Below, one piece after another: positions 1-6,980 of a stretch of 21,336 bases of DNA. Both the position numbers and the translations under genes were made by a program. The stretch is taken from positions 1 through 21,336 of the forward strand of contig JAUZPX010000020.1 of NCBI GenBank assembly GCA_030705695.1, written 5' to 3'. The first letter of the stretch is position 1. The number at the start of each line of letters is the position of its first letter. The DNA comes from Bacillota bacterium. GTDB lineage: Bacteria; Bacillota; Clostridia; Oscillospirales; Acutalibacteraceae. The notes under the pieces were generated by a model that worked only from the letters and a program-made list of their open reading frames with translations, made no database searches and was not told the origin of the DNA.

Positions 1-253
<253 letters not shown>

Positions 254-402
254 TTAAGAAACATGAGACATTTTCTTGAAACGTAAGTTTCATCACTTTC
301 TCTTCGTTTCATTCTTGGTTTCCCTGCTATTTTTCTTCGCTTTATCTCTTACTCTTTATTCAGTTTTTAGGGTGTTGGGACCTTAATTTATTTTTAATGA
401 TT
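254..402 (+). other. 23S rRNA 3' trailer, no 5S rRNA present
   Basis: About 150 bases of pyrimidine-rich sequence follow the mature 23S end and reach the terminator. A small perfect hairpin TGAAAC-gtaa-GTTTCA lies at 277-292 and may be part of rRNA processing. I looked for 5S landmarks (the CCGAAC loop, the GGAAG arm, a terminal stem of about 120 bases) and saw none. No tRNA cloverleaf is visible either. Confidence 0.6.
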
Positions 403-436
403 AAAGTCATCTTTTGTAATGAAAGATGACTTTTTG
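403..436 (+). terminator. Rho-independent terminator of the rRNA operon
   Basis: A perfect 12-bp stem pairs AAAGTCATCTTT (403-414) with AAAGATGACTTT (422-433) around a 7-base loop, and the stem ends in a run of T (431-435). It is the first strong terminator after the 23S gene and closes the rRNA transcript without a 5S gene. Confidence 0.85.
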
Positions 437-489
437 CATTATTAATATTATTATTATGTATTGGTGATTAGCCTGTTTTATGGATATCA

Positions 490-518
490 TTGACAAAGTC
501 AGAAAACATTCATATAAT
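490..518 (+). promoter_or_regulatory. Sigma-A type promoter for the first zinc-ribbon gene
   Basis: TTGACA (490-495) and TATAAT (513-518) are both perfect consensus hexamers, separated by the optimal 17 bases. Transcription would begin near 525, giving a leader of about 30 bases before the GTG start at 554. The promoter lies after the rRNA terminator, so this gene is independent of the rRNA operon. Confidence 0.85.
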
Positions 519-553
519 CAAATTAGTAACTGTAAAACTGGAGGGAATAAGGT

Positions 554-1549
554 GTGAAATATTGTTTAAATTGCGGTACTCAAAATGAAGATGATTTTGC
601 ATTCTGCAAAACTTGTGGAGTGCAGCTGCAAAACACTAACAATAATCCTCAGCAAACCATGCCTTATGGCAGTCAGCCAATGTATTCACAGCAGCCTAAT
701 GTTCAGCCACCTGCATATCAACCTCCACCTTATTGGGCACCGCCATCAACTCAGCCAAATCCTGTATTTTCAACAAGTTTTGCACAAAATGTTATAAAAT
801 CAGCAGGTTCATCAATGATTTTTTTAGTGGCTACAATTTTGGTTAGCCTGTCGCTTTTATTTAGCATTATTAATGGATTTATTCCGGTAAATATTAACCA
901 TATTTTTGAAAATACGAATTTTAGGGAATCATTGGGGTCAAATTATTCTAATGTATATGATGTTTTTACAAAGTATCAAGGATTTTTCAGTGGGTTTTCT
1001 CTGATTGCCTTGATCCCGACACTATTAATTTGTATTGGTCTTTGGCTTTTTTATTTTACCTGCAAAGATGCCAATAATCCTAATATTAAAACATCGGGGC
1101 TTACAATTATTAAAGGAGTAATCATTTTTAATTTTATTATAACATGCCTTATTCCATTATTTTTTCTTATGGCATTAATAATTGCTTCTACCTCACTTAA
1201 TTCATTAGATATCCCAGGATCAGGAGGCGGTGCCGCCATCGGTGTAATGTTAATTCTCTTCATTTTATCTTGTGTAATTGTTATTTTTCCTATGATTTAT
1301 TGTATTTTTATTATTAAAAGCATTAATAATCTGAAGAGAACAGCACAAAACGTTTCTCCTGCAATGCCAATTTCAAATTTTGTTGCTGTCATGAATATAA
1401 TTTTTGGAAGTATTTCTGTTTTGGCGGTTCTTTCAAATATTAATTCATTCCCAAGTGTTTTTTCTGTTATTGCAAGCTTTTGTTCAGCCGCTTCATTAAT
1501 TGCAATTGCAATCTGCATATTTAATTATAATAATGAAATTTGCAAATAA
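554..1549 (+). CDS. Zinc-ribbon multi-spanning membrane protein of unknown function
   Basis: The 331-residue protein has three parts. Residues 1-25 form a CxxC...CxxC zinc ribbon (Cys4, Cys7, Cys18, Cys21). Residues 27-75 are a Gln/Pro-rich flexible linker. The rest holds about six hydrophobic segments (roughly 87-109, 144-168, 184-211, 227-255, 274-296, 299-323). The start is GTG at 554, set by GGAGGG at 540-545 eight bases upstream and by the zinc ribbon beginning immediately. The ribbon is probably cytosolic, though I cannot prove topology. Short N-terminal zinc ribbons joined to membrane domains are common in Firmicutes proteins of unknown role; I do not recognise a named family for this membrane part. 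The next gene encodes another ribbon-plus-membrane protein, suggesting a functional pair or duplicated theme. Confidence 0.85.
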   Translation: MKYCLNCGTQNEDDFAFCKTCGVQLQNTNNNPQQTMPYGSQPMYSQQPNVQPPAYQPPPYWAPPSTQPNPVFSTSFAQNVIKSAGSSMIFLVATILVSLSLLFSIINGFIPVNINHIFENTNFRESLGSNYSNVYDVFTKYQGFFSGFSLIALIPTLLICIGLWLFYFTCKDANNPNIKTSGLTIIKGVIIFNFIITCLIPLFFLMALIIASTSLNSLDIPGSGGGAAIGVMLILFILSCVIVIFPMIYCIFIIKSINNLKRTAQNVSPAMPISNFVAVMNIIFGSISVLAVLSNINSFPSVFSVIASFCSAASLIAIAICIFNYNNEICK

Positions 1550-1576
1550 GTTTATTTTTTAAAAACGGCTAATATT

Positions 1577-1605
1577 TTGACAATTATAGATAGTATAATT
1601 AATAT
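1577..1605 (+). promoter_or_regulatory. Sigma-A type promoter for the second zinc-ribbon gene
   Basis: TTGACA at 1577-1582 is followed after 17 bases by TAATAT at 1600-1605. A perfect TATAAT at 1594-1599 also exists, but only 11 bases from the -35 box, so the first pairing is preferred. The ribosome binding site lies only ten bases further on, so the leader would be very short. Confidence 0.65.
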
Positions 1606-1626
1606 ATCAATTTTGGAGGAATTATT

Positions 1627-2208
1627 ATGGGAAAATTTTGTGTCCATTGCGGAATACCGATTCCTGAGGGTGGTGTTTGCAACTGCGCCGAAGCTGTTCA
1701 AGAGCGTGAAAGCCAGGCAACAAATCAGGCAGATACTCAACCACCGTTTCAAAACATACCGCCGCAGCAAGGTACATATCAACAGCCAATTCCACCTGTA
1801 GGGCAGCCGATAGTAAGCAACAACAGCAAGCTATATAAGATCTTATCATACATCAGTATTTTGTGGATTATCGGATTAGTTGTAAGTCCTGAGAAAAATC
1901 AGCCCAGTGTTCGGTTTCATGTGGGCCAAGGAATTGTTTTAACGATTTTTTCTGTTGTATTAAAGATTGTAGTTACAATTATTAATGCTATAGTTAATGC
2001 AATTATTCAAGGGGTATTCATTACTCGGGTTGGTTTTGGATATGCGTATTACTCAACTCCATCTGCATTTGCGATTTGTATATCGGGCTTGTTTTCGTTT
2101 TTAGCTTGGGCTGCGGTAATTACTTTAGCAATTATCGGAATAGTAAACGTAGTTAACGAAAAAGATAAAGAGCTTCCGTTTATTGGTAGATTTGCATTTT
2201 ACAAATAA
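1627..2208 (+). CDS. Zinc-ribbon DUF4870-like membrane protein
   Basis: The protein has 193 residues. Cys5, Cys8, Cys18 and Cys20 form an N-terminal zinc ribbon, with CxC rather than CxxC as the second pair. A Gln/Pro-rich linker covers 25-62. Three hydrophobic segments follow (about 70-87, 101-128, 145-175). The stretch VRFHVGQGIVL (95-105) after the first segment and the closing LPFIGRF (183-189) resemble the DUF4870/Tic20-like family of small membrane proteins, whose function is not established. The start ATG is supported by GGAGGA at 1615-1620 six bases upstream. It lies 77 bases after the other zinc-ribbon gene but has its own promoter. Confidence 0.85.
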   Translation: MGKFCVHCGIPIPEGGVCNCAEAVQERESQATNQADTQPPFQNIPPQQGTYQQPIPPVGQPIVSNNSKLYKILSYISILWIIGLVVSPEKNQPSVRFHVGQGIVLTIFSVVLKIVVTIINAIVNAIIQGVFITRVGFGYAYYSTPSAFAICISGLFSFLAWAAVITLAIIGIVNVVNEKDKELPFIGRFAFYK

Positions 2209-2225
2209 TAAACACAATAAATAAC

Positions 2226-2264
2226 AAAAAACAGCGCCAAAGTTATACTTTGACGCTGTTTTTA
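2226..2264. terminator. Bidirectional terminator between convergent genes
   Basis: The stem pairs CAGCG (2232-2236) with CGCTG (2254-2258) and CAAAG (2238-2242) with CTTTG (2248-2252), with one internal C/A mismatch. It is flanked by A-run on the left and T-run on the right, so it can stop transcription from both the zinc-ribbon gene and the converging purL. Confidence 0.8.
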
Positions 2265-2276
2265 TAATGTTAATTA

Positions 2277-5200
2277 TTATTTAAAATATGCAATACCCGA
2301 TTCAAAGATTTTCTGATCTTTTTCAAATGGAACGTTTTTATAAAGGTTTTCTCCTTTGCGTTCGCTGTGGCCCATTTTGCCGAGCACCCTGCCATCGGGG
2401 CTTGTAATGCCTTCAATAGCGTACAATGAGCCGTTAAGATTGTAATTTACATCATCAACTGCACATCCGTTGATATCAACATATTGGGTAGCAATTTGAC
2501 CGTTTGAAATCAGCGTTTCAAGTGTACTTTGGCTTGCGACAAAACGACCTTCACCGTGTGAAACGGGGACAGCATGAATATCTCCAGCATTTACGCCCGA
2601 TAGCCACGGGGATTTTACCGAAACTATTTTCGTATAAGCCATATGTGAGATATGGCGGCCAAGTGTGTTGAATGTCAGGGTAGGGTCATATTCCGATAGT
2701 TCTCTGATTTCGCCGTATGGAACAAGCCCGAGCTTAATAAGAGCTTGGAATCCGTTGCATATACCGAGCATCAAACCGTCACGGTTATTAAGAAGCTCCA
2801 TAACAGCTGCTTTGATTCTGGGGTTTCTAAATGTTGTGGCTATAAACTTGCCTGAACCGTCAGGCTCATCTCCGCCCGAGAATCCGCCTGGAAGCATAAT
2901 AATTTGGGATTTTTTGATGAGCTTCTCCATTTCAAGAATGCTTTCTTCAATATCTTTCGGAGTTAAGTTTTTAATTACAAGAAGCTCAACATTTCCGCCT
3001 GCTTTTTCAAAGGCACGTTTGCTGTCGATCTCGCAGTTTGTACCGGGGAAAGCAGGAATAAATACAGTTGGTTTTGCGGTTTTAATTAAAGGTGTATGAA
3101 TGTTTCTTTCGCTGAAAGCAGGAACATCATATGGCGTTTTCTCTGTTTTTGTTTTAGTTGGAAACACCTTTTCAAGATGATTTGTCCAATTTTGGATAAG
3201 CAAATCAATGTCCATTTCATTTTGGTTTATTTCAATTTTAGAATCTGAACTTGATATTCCAATTTCAGTTATATTGAAGTCGCCATTGAGTATTGCTCCG
3301 TCAGCGAGCTCTAAAACAAGTGAACCGTTTTGCGGAGCAAAAAGCTCTTCATTTGTAAGTTTCAAGCCAGCCTTAAATCCGATTTTATTTCCGAAAGCCA
3401 TACGGCAAAGAGCAGAAGCAAGACCGCCCTCTTTAACAACAGATGCAGAAAGCACGCCGCCACTTTGAATTAAGTCGTATACGGCGAAATACATAGATTT
3501 GATTTTCTCATAATCCGGTGTCATTGCGGAGGTTTCGGGAATTGGCAGATAAATTACTTTTGAGCCTGCTTTTTTGAATGAAGCAGACAATGTTTTTGAA
3601 GCTTTTGTCATTGTCAGTGCAAAGCTTACAAGAGTCGGAGGAACGTCCAAATTTTCAAATGAGCCGCTCATGCTGTCTTTTCCGCCAATCGAGGGAATAC
3701 CCATTGCAATTTGCGCACTCAAAGCACCCAAAAGAGCTGCTGCAGGCTTACCCCAGCGGGTTTTGTCGTTATAAAGACGTTCGAAATACTCTTGGAAGGT
3801 AAGTCTTGCTGCAAGAGGATTTGCTCCTACAGCGAGAAGCTTAGAAAGCGATTCAATAACGGCAAATGCTGCTCCGTGGAAAGGGCTCCAACGTGACACA
3901 CCAGGAATAAAGCCATAGCTCATTGCGGTAGCATCGTCTGTTTCGCCAGATTCTAACGGAAGTTTTGCAACCATAGCTTCTTCAGGTGTAAGCTGATACT
4001 TACCTCCGAACGGCATTGTAACGGTTGCCGCACCAATGCTTGCATCAAAACGTTCAGAAAGACCGATTTGCGAGCAAACTTCTAGACGATTAAGATTAGC
4101 ACTCAAAGCTTCGTTAATGGTCATTTCTTTTAGAAGATCAGGTACGGCATGACGATAATTACAGTTAGGATCTACTGCCGTAATAAATGCATCGGCTTGT
4201 TGAGTAACACCGTTTGTATTTAAGAAAGCACGGCTGATATCTACTATTTTGTCGTCTTGCCAGTTCATAACAAGGCGAGGGCTTTCGGTAACCACAGCAA
4301 CTGCGGTAGCATCAAGATTTTCTTTCTTTGCTTCGAGAATAAATTTCTCTACATCTTTTGCGTCAAGCACGACTGCCATGCGTTCCTGAGATTCTGAAAT
4401 TGCAAGCTCAGTTCCGTCAAGACCTTCGTATTTTTTTGGTACTTTGTCAAGATTAATGATAAGCCCGTCGGCAAGCTCTCCAATTGCAACGCAAACGCCG
4501 CCTGCGCCAAAATCGTTACAGCGTTTGATGAGCGTTGAAACCTCATGTTTGCGGAACAGACGCTGGATTTTTCTTTCGGTAGGCGGATTGCCTTTTTGGA
4601 CTTCTGCGCCGCAGGTTAAAATAGAATCCTCTGTGTGCGCTTTGGATGAGCCTGTTGCCCCGCCGCAGCCGTCACGACCTGTTGCTCCGCCCAGCAGGAC
4701 GATAACATCGCCATTAGCAGGGACTTCTCTAATTACGTTTTCTTTCGGGCAAGCACCAACAACAGCGCCAATCTCCATACGCTTGGCTGCATAGCCACCG
4801 TCGTAAATTTCAGTTACCTGACCTGTGGCAAGACCAATCTGGTTACCATAGGAACTGTATCCTGCTGCTGCACCTGTTGTAATTTTTCGTGTTGGAAGCT
4901 TACCGGGAATTGTTTGTTCAAATGGAATAAGCGGGTCGCCCGAGCCTGTAACACGCATTGCCTGATATACATATGCACGCCCTGAAAGCGGGTCACGGAT
5001 AGCTCCGCCTAGGCACGTTGCCGCACCGCCGAATGGCTCTATTTCCGTAGGATGATTGTGAGTTTCATTTTTAAATTGAACAAGCCATTGCTCTTTTTTG
5101 CCGTCAATTTCGATCGGGACTTCAATAGAACAGGCGTTAATCTCATCGCTTACGTCTAGATCAGGAATTTGCCCACGTTTGCGCAAAAGCTTCATTCCTG

Positions 5201-6038
5201 TTACAGCAAGGTCCATAAGGCTTATATCACGGTCGGAGTTTTCTCCGTAAAGCTCGTTGCGTGCGTATAAATAATCCTTTAAGCTTTTTTCAATTGCAGC
5301 GGAAATAGCGTTTTTCTCGATTTCTATATTGTTAAGCTTTGTTAAAAATGTGGTATGACGACAGTGGTCGGACCAATAGGTGTCAATAACACGAAGCTCC
5401 GTAACGCTTGGGTCACGGTGCTCGTCATCTCTGAAATAATCACGGCAGAACTTTAAATCGTCAAGCGTCATTGCAAAGCCCATTGAAGAATAATATTCCT
5501 GCATCTGATTGTCATCAAACAAAATAAAGCCTGTAATTCTCGCCACATTTTCAGGTGCTTCAACAGGCATGTCCAACGTGCTTGGTTTTTCAAGCGAAGC
5601 AAGTCTTGACTCAACAGGATTTATAAGATAATTTTGTACTTTTTTAATATCATCGTTTGTGAGGTCACCCTCTAAAATTACGATTTTTGCCGTAACGACC
5701 TTCGGGCGCTCTCCGCAGGTAAGCAGTGAAACGCATTGTGCGGCACTGTCTGCACGTTGGTCGTACTGCCCGGGAAGATACTCCATTGCAAAGATGATTT
5801 CATCATCTTTTACAGACAGAATTTCATCATAAACAATATCGGCGTTCGGCTCTGAAAACACGATGTTACGAGCGCTTTTAAACTCTTCCTCTGTCAGTCC
5901 GTCGATATCGTAACGGTTAAGCAGACGCAGCGAGCTAATTTGGGAAAGCCCGAGATTCTCTTGCAAATCGAGAAGTTTTTCTTTGGCTTCTATGTCAAAG
6001 CCCCTGCGCTTTTCAACAAAAATTCTTATTACACCCAT
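2277..6038 (-). CDS. purL: Phosphoribosylformylglycinamidine synthase, single-chain
   Basis: This cytosolic enzyme converts FGAR, glutamine and ATP to FGAM, step four of de novo purine synthesis. At 1253 residues it is the one-chain form that combines PurS-like, synthetase and glutaminase parts, as in the clostridial clade (TIGR01857-like). A PurS-like N-terminus is followed by the linker motif DTYWSDHCRHTTF (219-231). The first AIRS half carries NETHNHPTEIEPFGG (324-338) and the second half GGKDSMSG. A C-terminal class I glutaminase begins near 990, with nucleophile Cys1094 in GICNG and His1224-x-Glu1226 completing the triad, matching the HxE spacing of E. coli PurL. I chose ATG at 6038 because GGGGG lies seven bases upstream; the in-frame TTG at 6044 almost abuts that site. 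No other pur gene is adjacent, so it stands apart from a purine operon here. Confidence 0.97.
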   Translation of the reverse strand: MGVIRIFVEKRRGFDIEAKEKLLDLQENLGLSQISSLRLLNRYDIDGLTEEEFKSARNIVFSEPNADIVYDEILSVKDDEIIFAMEYLPGQYDQRADSAAQCVSLLTCGERPKVVTAKIVILEGDLTNDDIKKVQNYLINPVESRLASLEKPSTLDMPVEAPENVARITGFILFDDNQMQEYYSSMGFAMTLDDLKFCRDYFRDDEHRDPSVTELRVIDTYWSDHCRHTTFLTKLNNIEIEKNAISAAIEKSLKDYLYARNELYGENSDRDISLMDLAVTGMKLLRKRGQIPDLDVSDEINACSIEVPIEIDGKKEQWLVQFKNETHNHPTEIEPFGGAATCLGGAIRDPLSGRAYVYQAMRVTGSGDPLIPFEQTIPGKLPTRKITTGAAAGYSSYGNQIGLATGQVTEIYDGGYAAKRMEIGAVVGACPKENVIREVPANGDVIVLLGGATGRDGCGGATGSSKAHTEDSILTCGAEVQKGNPPTERKIQRLFRKHEVSTLIKRCNDFGAGGVCVAIGELADGLIINLDKVPKKYEGLDGTELAISESQERMAVVLDAKDVEKFILEAKKENLDATAVAVVTESPRLVMNWQDDKIVDISRAFLNTNGVTQQADAFITAVDPNCNYRHAVPDLLKEMTINEALSANLNRLEVCSQIGLSERFDASIGAATVTMPFGGKYQLTPEEAMVAKLPLESGETDDATAMSYGFIPGVSRWSPFHGAAFAVIESLSKLLAVGANPLAARLTFQEYFERLYNDKTRWGKPAAALLGALSAQIAMGIPSIGGKDSMSGSFENLDVPPTLVSFALTMTKASKTLSASFKKAGSKVIYLPIPETSAMTPDYEKIKSMYFAVYDLIQSGGVLSASVVKEGGLASALCRMAFGNKIGFKAGLKLTNEELFAPQNGSLVLELADGAILNGDFNITEIGISSSDSKIEINQNEMDIDLLIQNWTNHLEKVFPTKTKTEKTPYDVPAFSERNIHTPLIKTAKPTVFIPAFPGTNCEIDSKRAFEKAGGNVELLVIKNLTPKDIEESILEMEKLIKKSQIIMLPGGFSGGDEPDGSGKFIATTFRNPRIKAAVMELLNNRDGLMLGICNGFQALIKLGLVPYGEIRELSEYDPTLTFNTLGRHISHMAYTKIVSVKSPWLSGVNAGDIHAVPVSHGEGRFVASQSTLETLISNGQIATQYVDINGCAVDDVNYNLNGSLYAIEGITSPDGRVLGKMGHSERKGENLYKNVPFEKDQKIFESGIAYFK

Positions 6039-6045
6039 ACACAAT

Positions 6046-6050
6046 CCCCC
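6046..6050 (-). promoter_or_regulatory. Ribosome binding site that sets the purL start
   Basis: GGGGG on the minus strand lies seven bases before ATG 6038 but only one base before the alternative TTG at 6044. The spacing favours the ATG. Confidence 0.6.
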
Positions 6051-6069
6051 GCATGTTTTTTACTAATCA

Positions 6070-6099
6070 ATTGTATCACAGAAAGCATACGTTTGACAA
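6070..6099 (-). promoter_or_regulatory. Promoter of purL
   Basis: On the minus strand TTGTCA (6099-6094) and TACAAT (6075-6070) are separated by 18 bases, each one mismatch from consensus. The predicted leader is only about 25 bases, too short for a purine riboswitch between this promoter and purL. Confidence 0.65.
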
Positions 6100-6136
6100 T
6101 CGGAAAAACAAATTAACAAGCCAAAAATACATCATT

Positions 6137-6169
6137 AAAGAGATGAAATTTTATAAACTTCATCCCTTT
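6137..6169 (-). terminator. Possible terminator after the lipoprotein gene
   Basis: An 11-bp stem pairs 6137-6147 with 6159-6169 around an 11-base loop; on the minus strand it includes one G-U pair. A weak T-rich stretch lies about nine bases downstream. It separates the lipoprotein gene from the purL promoter, but the missing immediate T-run makes the call tentative. Confidence 0.4.
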
Positions 6170-6227
6170 TAAAAAGATAATAGATTTCAACATATAAACA
6201 AAGATGTTTCTCTTTGCTAAAGTGCTT

Positions 6228-6671
6228 TTAAAGTGTTGGTTTGTTACTGTGATAAATAATGTTGTCTTCATATTTTTTTAAAAATTTAACCGCTTGCAGC
6301 TGAAAGTTTTCATCATTTTTTGTGTAATTACGAGTGATTTTCGTTCCGTTTGTTAAATAATATACATAACGAACTGACCAAGCTGCACTTGCTCGTTTTG
6401 TATCAAAAAAAGAATCATTTATTTCGTTTTCCAAAATATAAAAAAATTCAATATCTTGTTCGTTTGTTAGCTTATATGTTACTTCGTTATATTTTGGGTC
6501 ATTTTGATGAATTGGCATAACATCAAAAGTAGCTTCTAAAACAATGGCGTTGGGCTTACTTAATAAAGCTTTTTCATCTGTTTTGTTCGCACAACCGAAA
6601 AAAAGGCTAAAAAATATGGCTAATTCAAAAATGGCTATAAAAAAGCAAAGCATCTTTTTGTTTGGCAACAT
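6228..6671 (-). CDS. Small predicted lipoprotein, function unknown
   Basis: The 147-residue protein begins with a lysine-bearing n-region (MLPNKK) and a hydrophobic core rich in Phe, then a lipobox-like SLFFGC with Cys27 as likely lipidation site; Phe at -3 is not ideal but tolerated. After the cysteine comes a soluble domain of about 120 residues with mixed Tyr/Asn/Lys content and no motif I recognise. It would be anchored on the outer face of the membrane. The start ATG 6671 is supported by GGGGTG about seven bases upstream (6679-6684). It has its own promoter and is divergent from secA. It lies upstream of purL on the same strand with a 189-base gap, so co-transcription is doubtful. Confidence 0.75.
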   Translation of the reverse strand: MLPNKKMLCFFIAIFELAIFFSLFFGCANKTDEKALLSKPNAIVLEATFDVMPIHQNDPKYNEVTYKLTNEQDIEFFYILENEINDSFFDTKRASAAWSVRYVYYLTNGTKITRNYTKNDENFQLQAVKFLKKYEDNIIYHSNKPTL

Positions 6672-6746
6672 TTTATTTCACCCCGCTAAAAGCTTTACTT
6701 AAGTATAATAGCTACGGTTTCTATAAGCGCATGATTATTTAATGTT

Positions 6747-6775
6747 ATCATATCTCATGCAATGTAAATAGTCAA
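6747..6775 (-). promoter_or_regulatory. Promoter of the small lipoprotein gene
   Basis: On the minus strand TTGACT (6775-6770) and TATGAT (6752-6747) are separated by exactly 17 bases, each one mismatch from consensus. The leader to ATG 6671 is about 70 bases. Confidence 0.7.
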
Positions 6776-6854
6776 TAAAATTGCTGGTTTTAATAATTTT
6801 AATACATATTTATTTAAGCATAATTTTGCGCTAAATAATAAAATATGCTTTAAA

Positions 6855-6878
6855 TGGAAAAATCCGAATCGTTTTCCA
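6855..6878. other. Inverted repeat in the divergent lipoprotein/secA intergenic region
   Basis: TGGAAAA (6855-6861) and TTTTCCA (6872-6878) form a 7-bp inverted repeat with a 10-base gap, ending about 30 bases before the secA -10 box. It could be an operator for secA or a chance AT-rich repeat. The rest of the 309-base region 6672-6980 holds the two divergent promoters and AT-rich DNA without a gene. Confidence 0.3.
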
Positions 6879-6906
6879 AATATGTAGTGATTTTTCAAAA
6901 AAACTA

Positions 6907-6915
6907 TGGTACAAT
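6907..6915 (+). promoter_or_regulatory. Extended -10 promoter of secA
   Basis: TGGTACAAT carries the TGn extension directly before a TACAAT -10 hexamer (6910-6915). No good -35 box stands at 16-18 bases, which fits an extended -10 promoter. The leader to the secA ATG is about 60 bases. Confidence 0.55.
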
Positions 6916-6980
6916 AACTGGGTATAACTTAGGAAAAATTAACCGATTGATAAATTACCTGCCGAAAGGAATAAAAAATT

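Noticed and set aside
2665..3099. 144-codon plus-strand open frame
   Set aside because: It lies wholly antisense to the conserved glutaminase part of purL, and its translation has no recognisable domain; it is a shadow of the real gene.
4444..4794. 116-codon plus-strand open frame
   Set aside because: Antisense to conserved AIRS motifs of purL, Ser/Pro-rich composition typical of a reverse-strand shadow.
6039..6069. Possible purine riboswitch upstream of purL
   Set aside because: The predicted leader is only about 30 bases, too short for any known purine-sensing aptamer.
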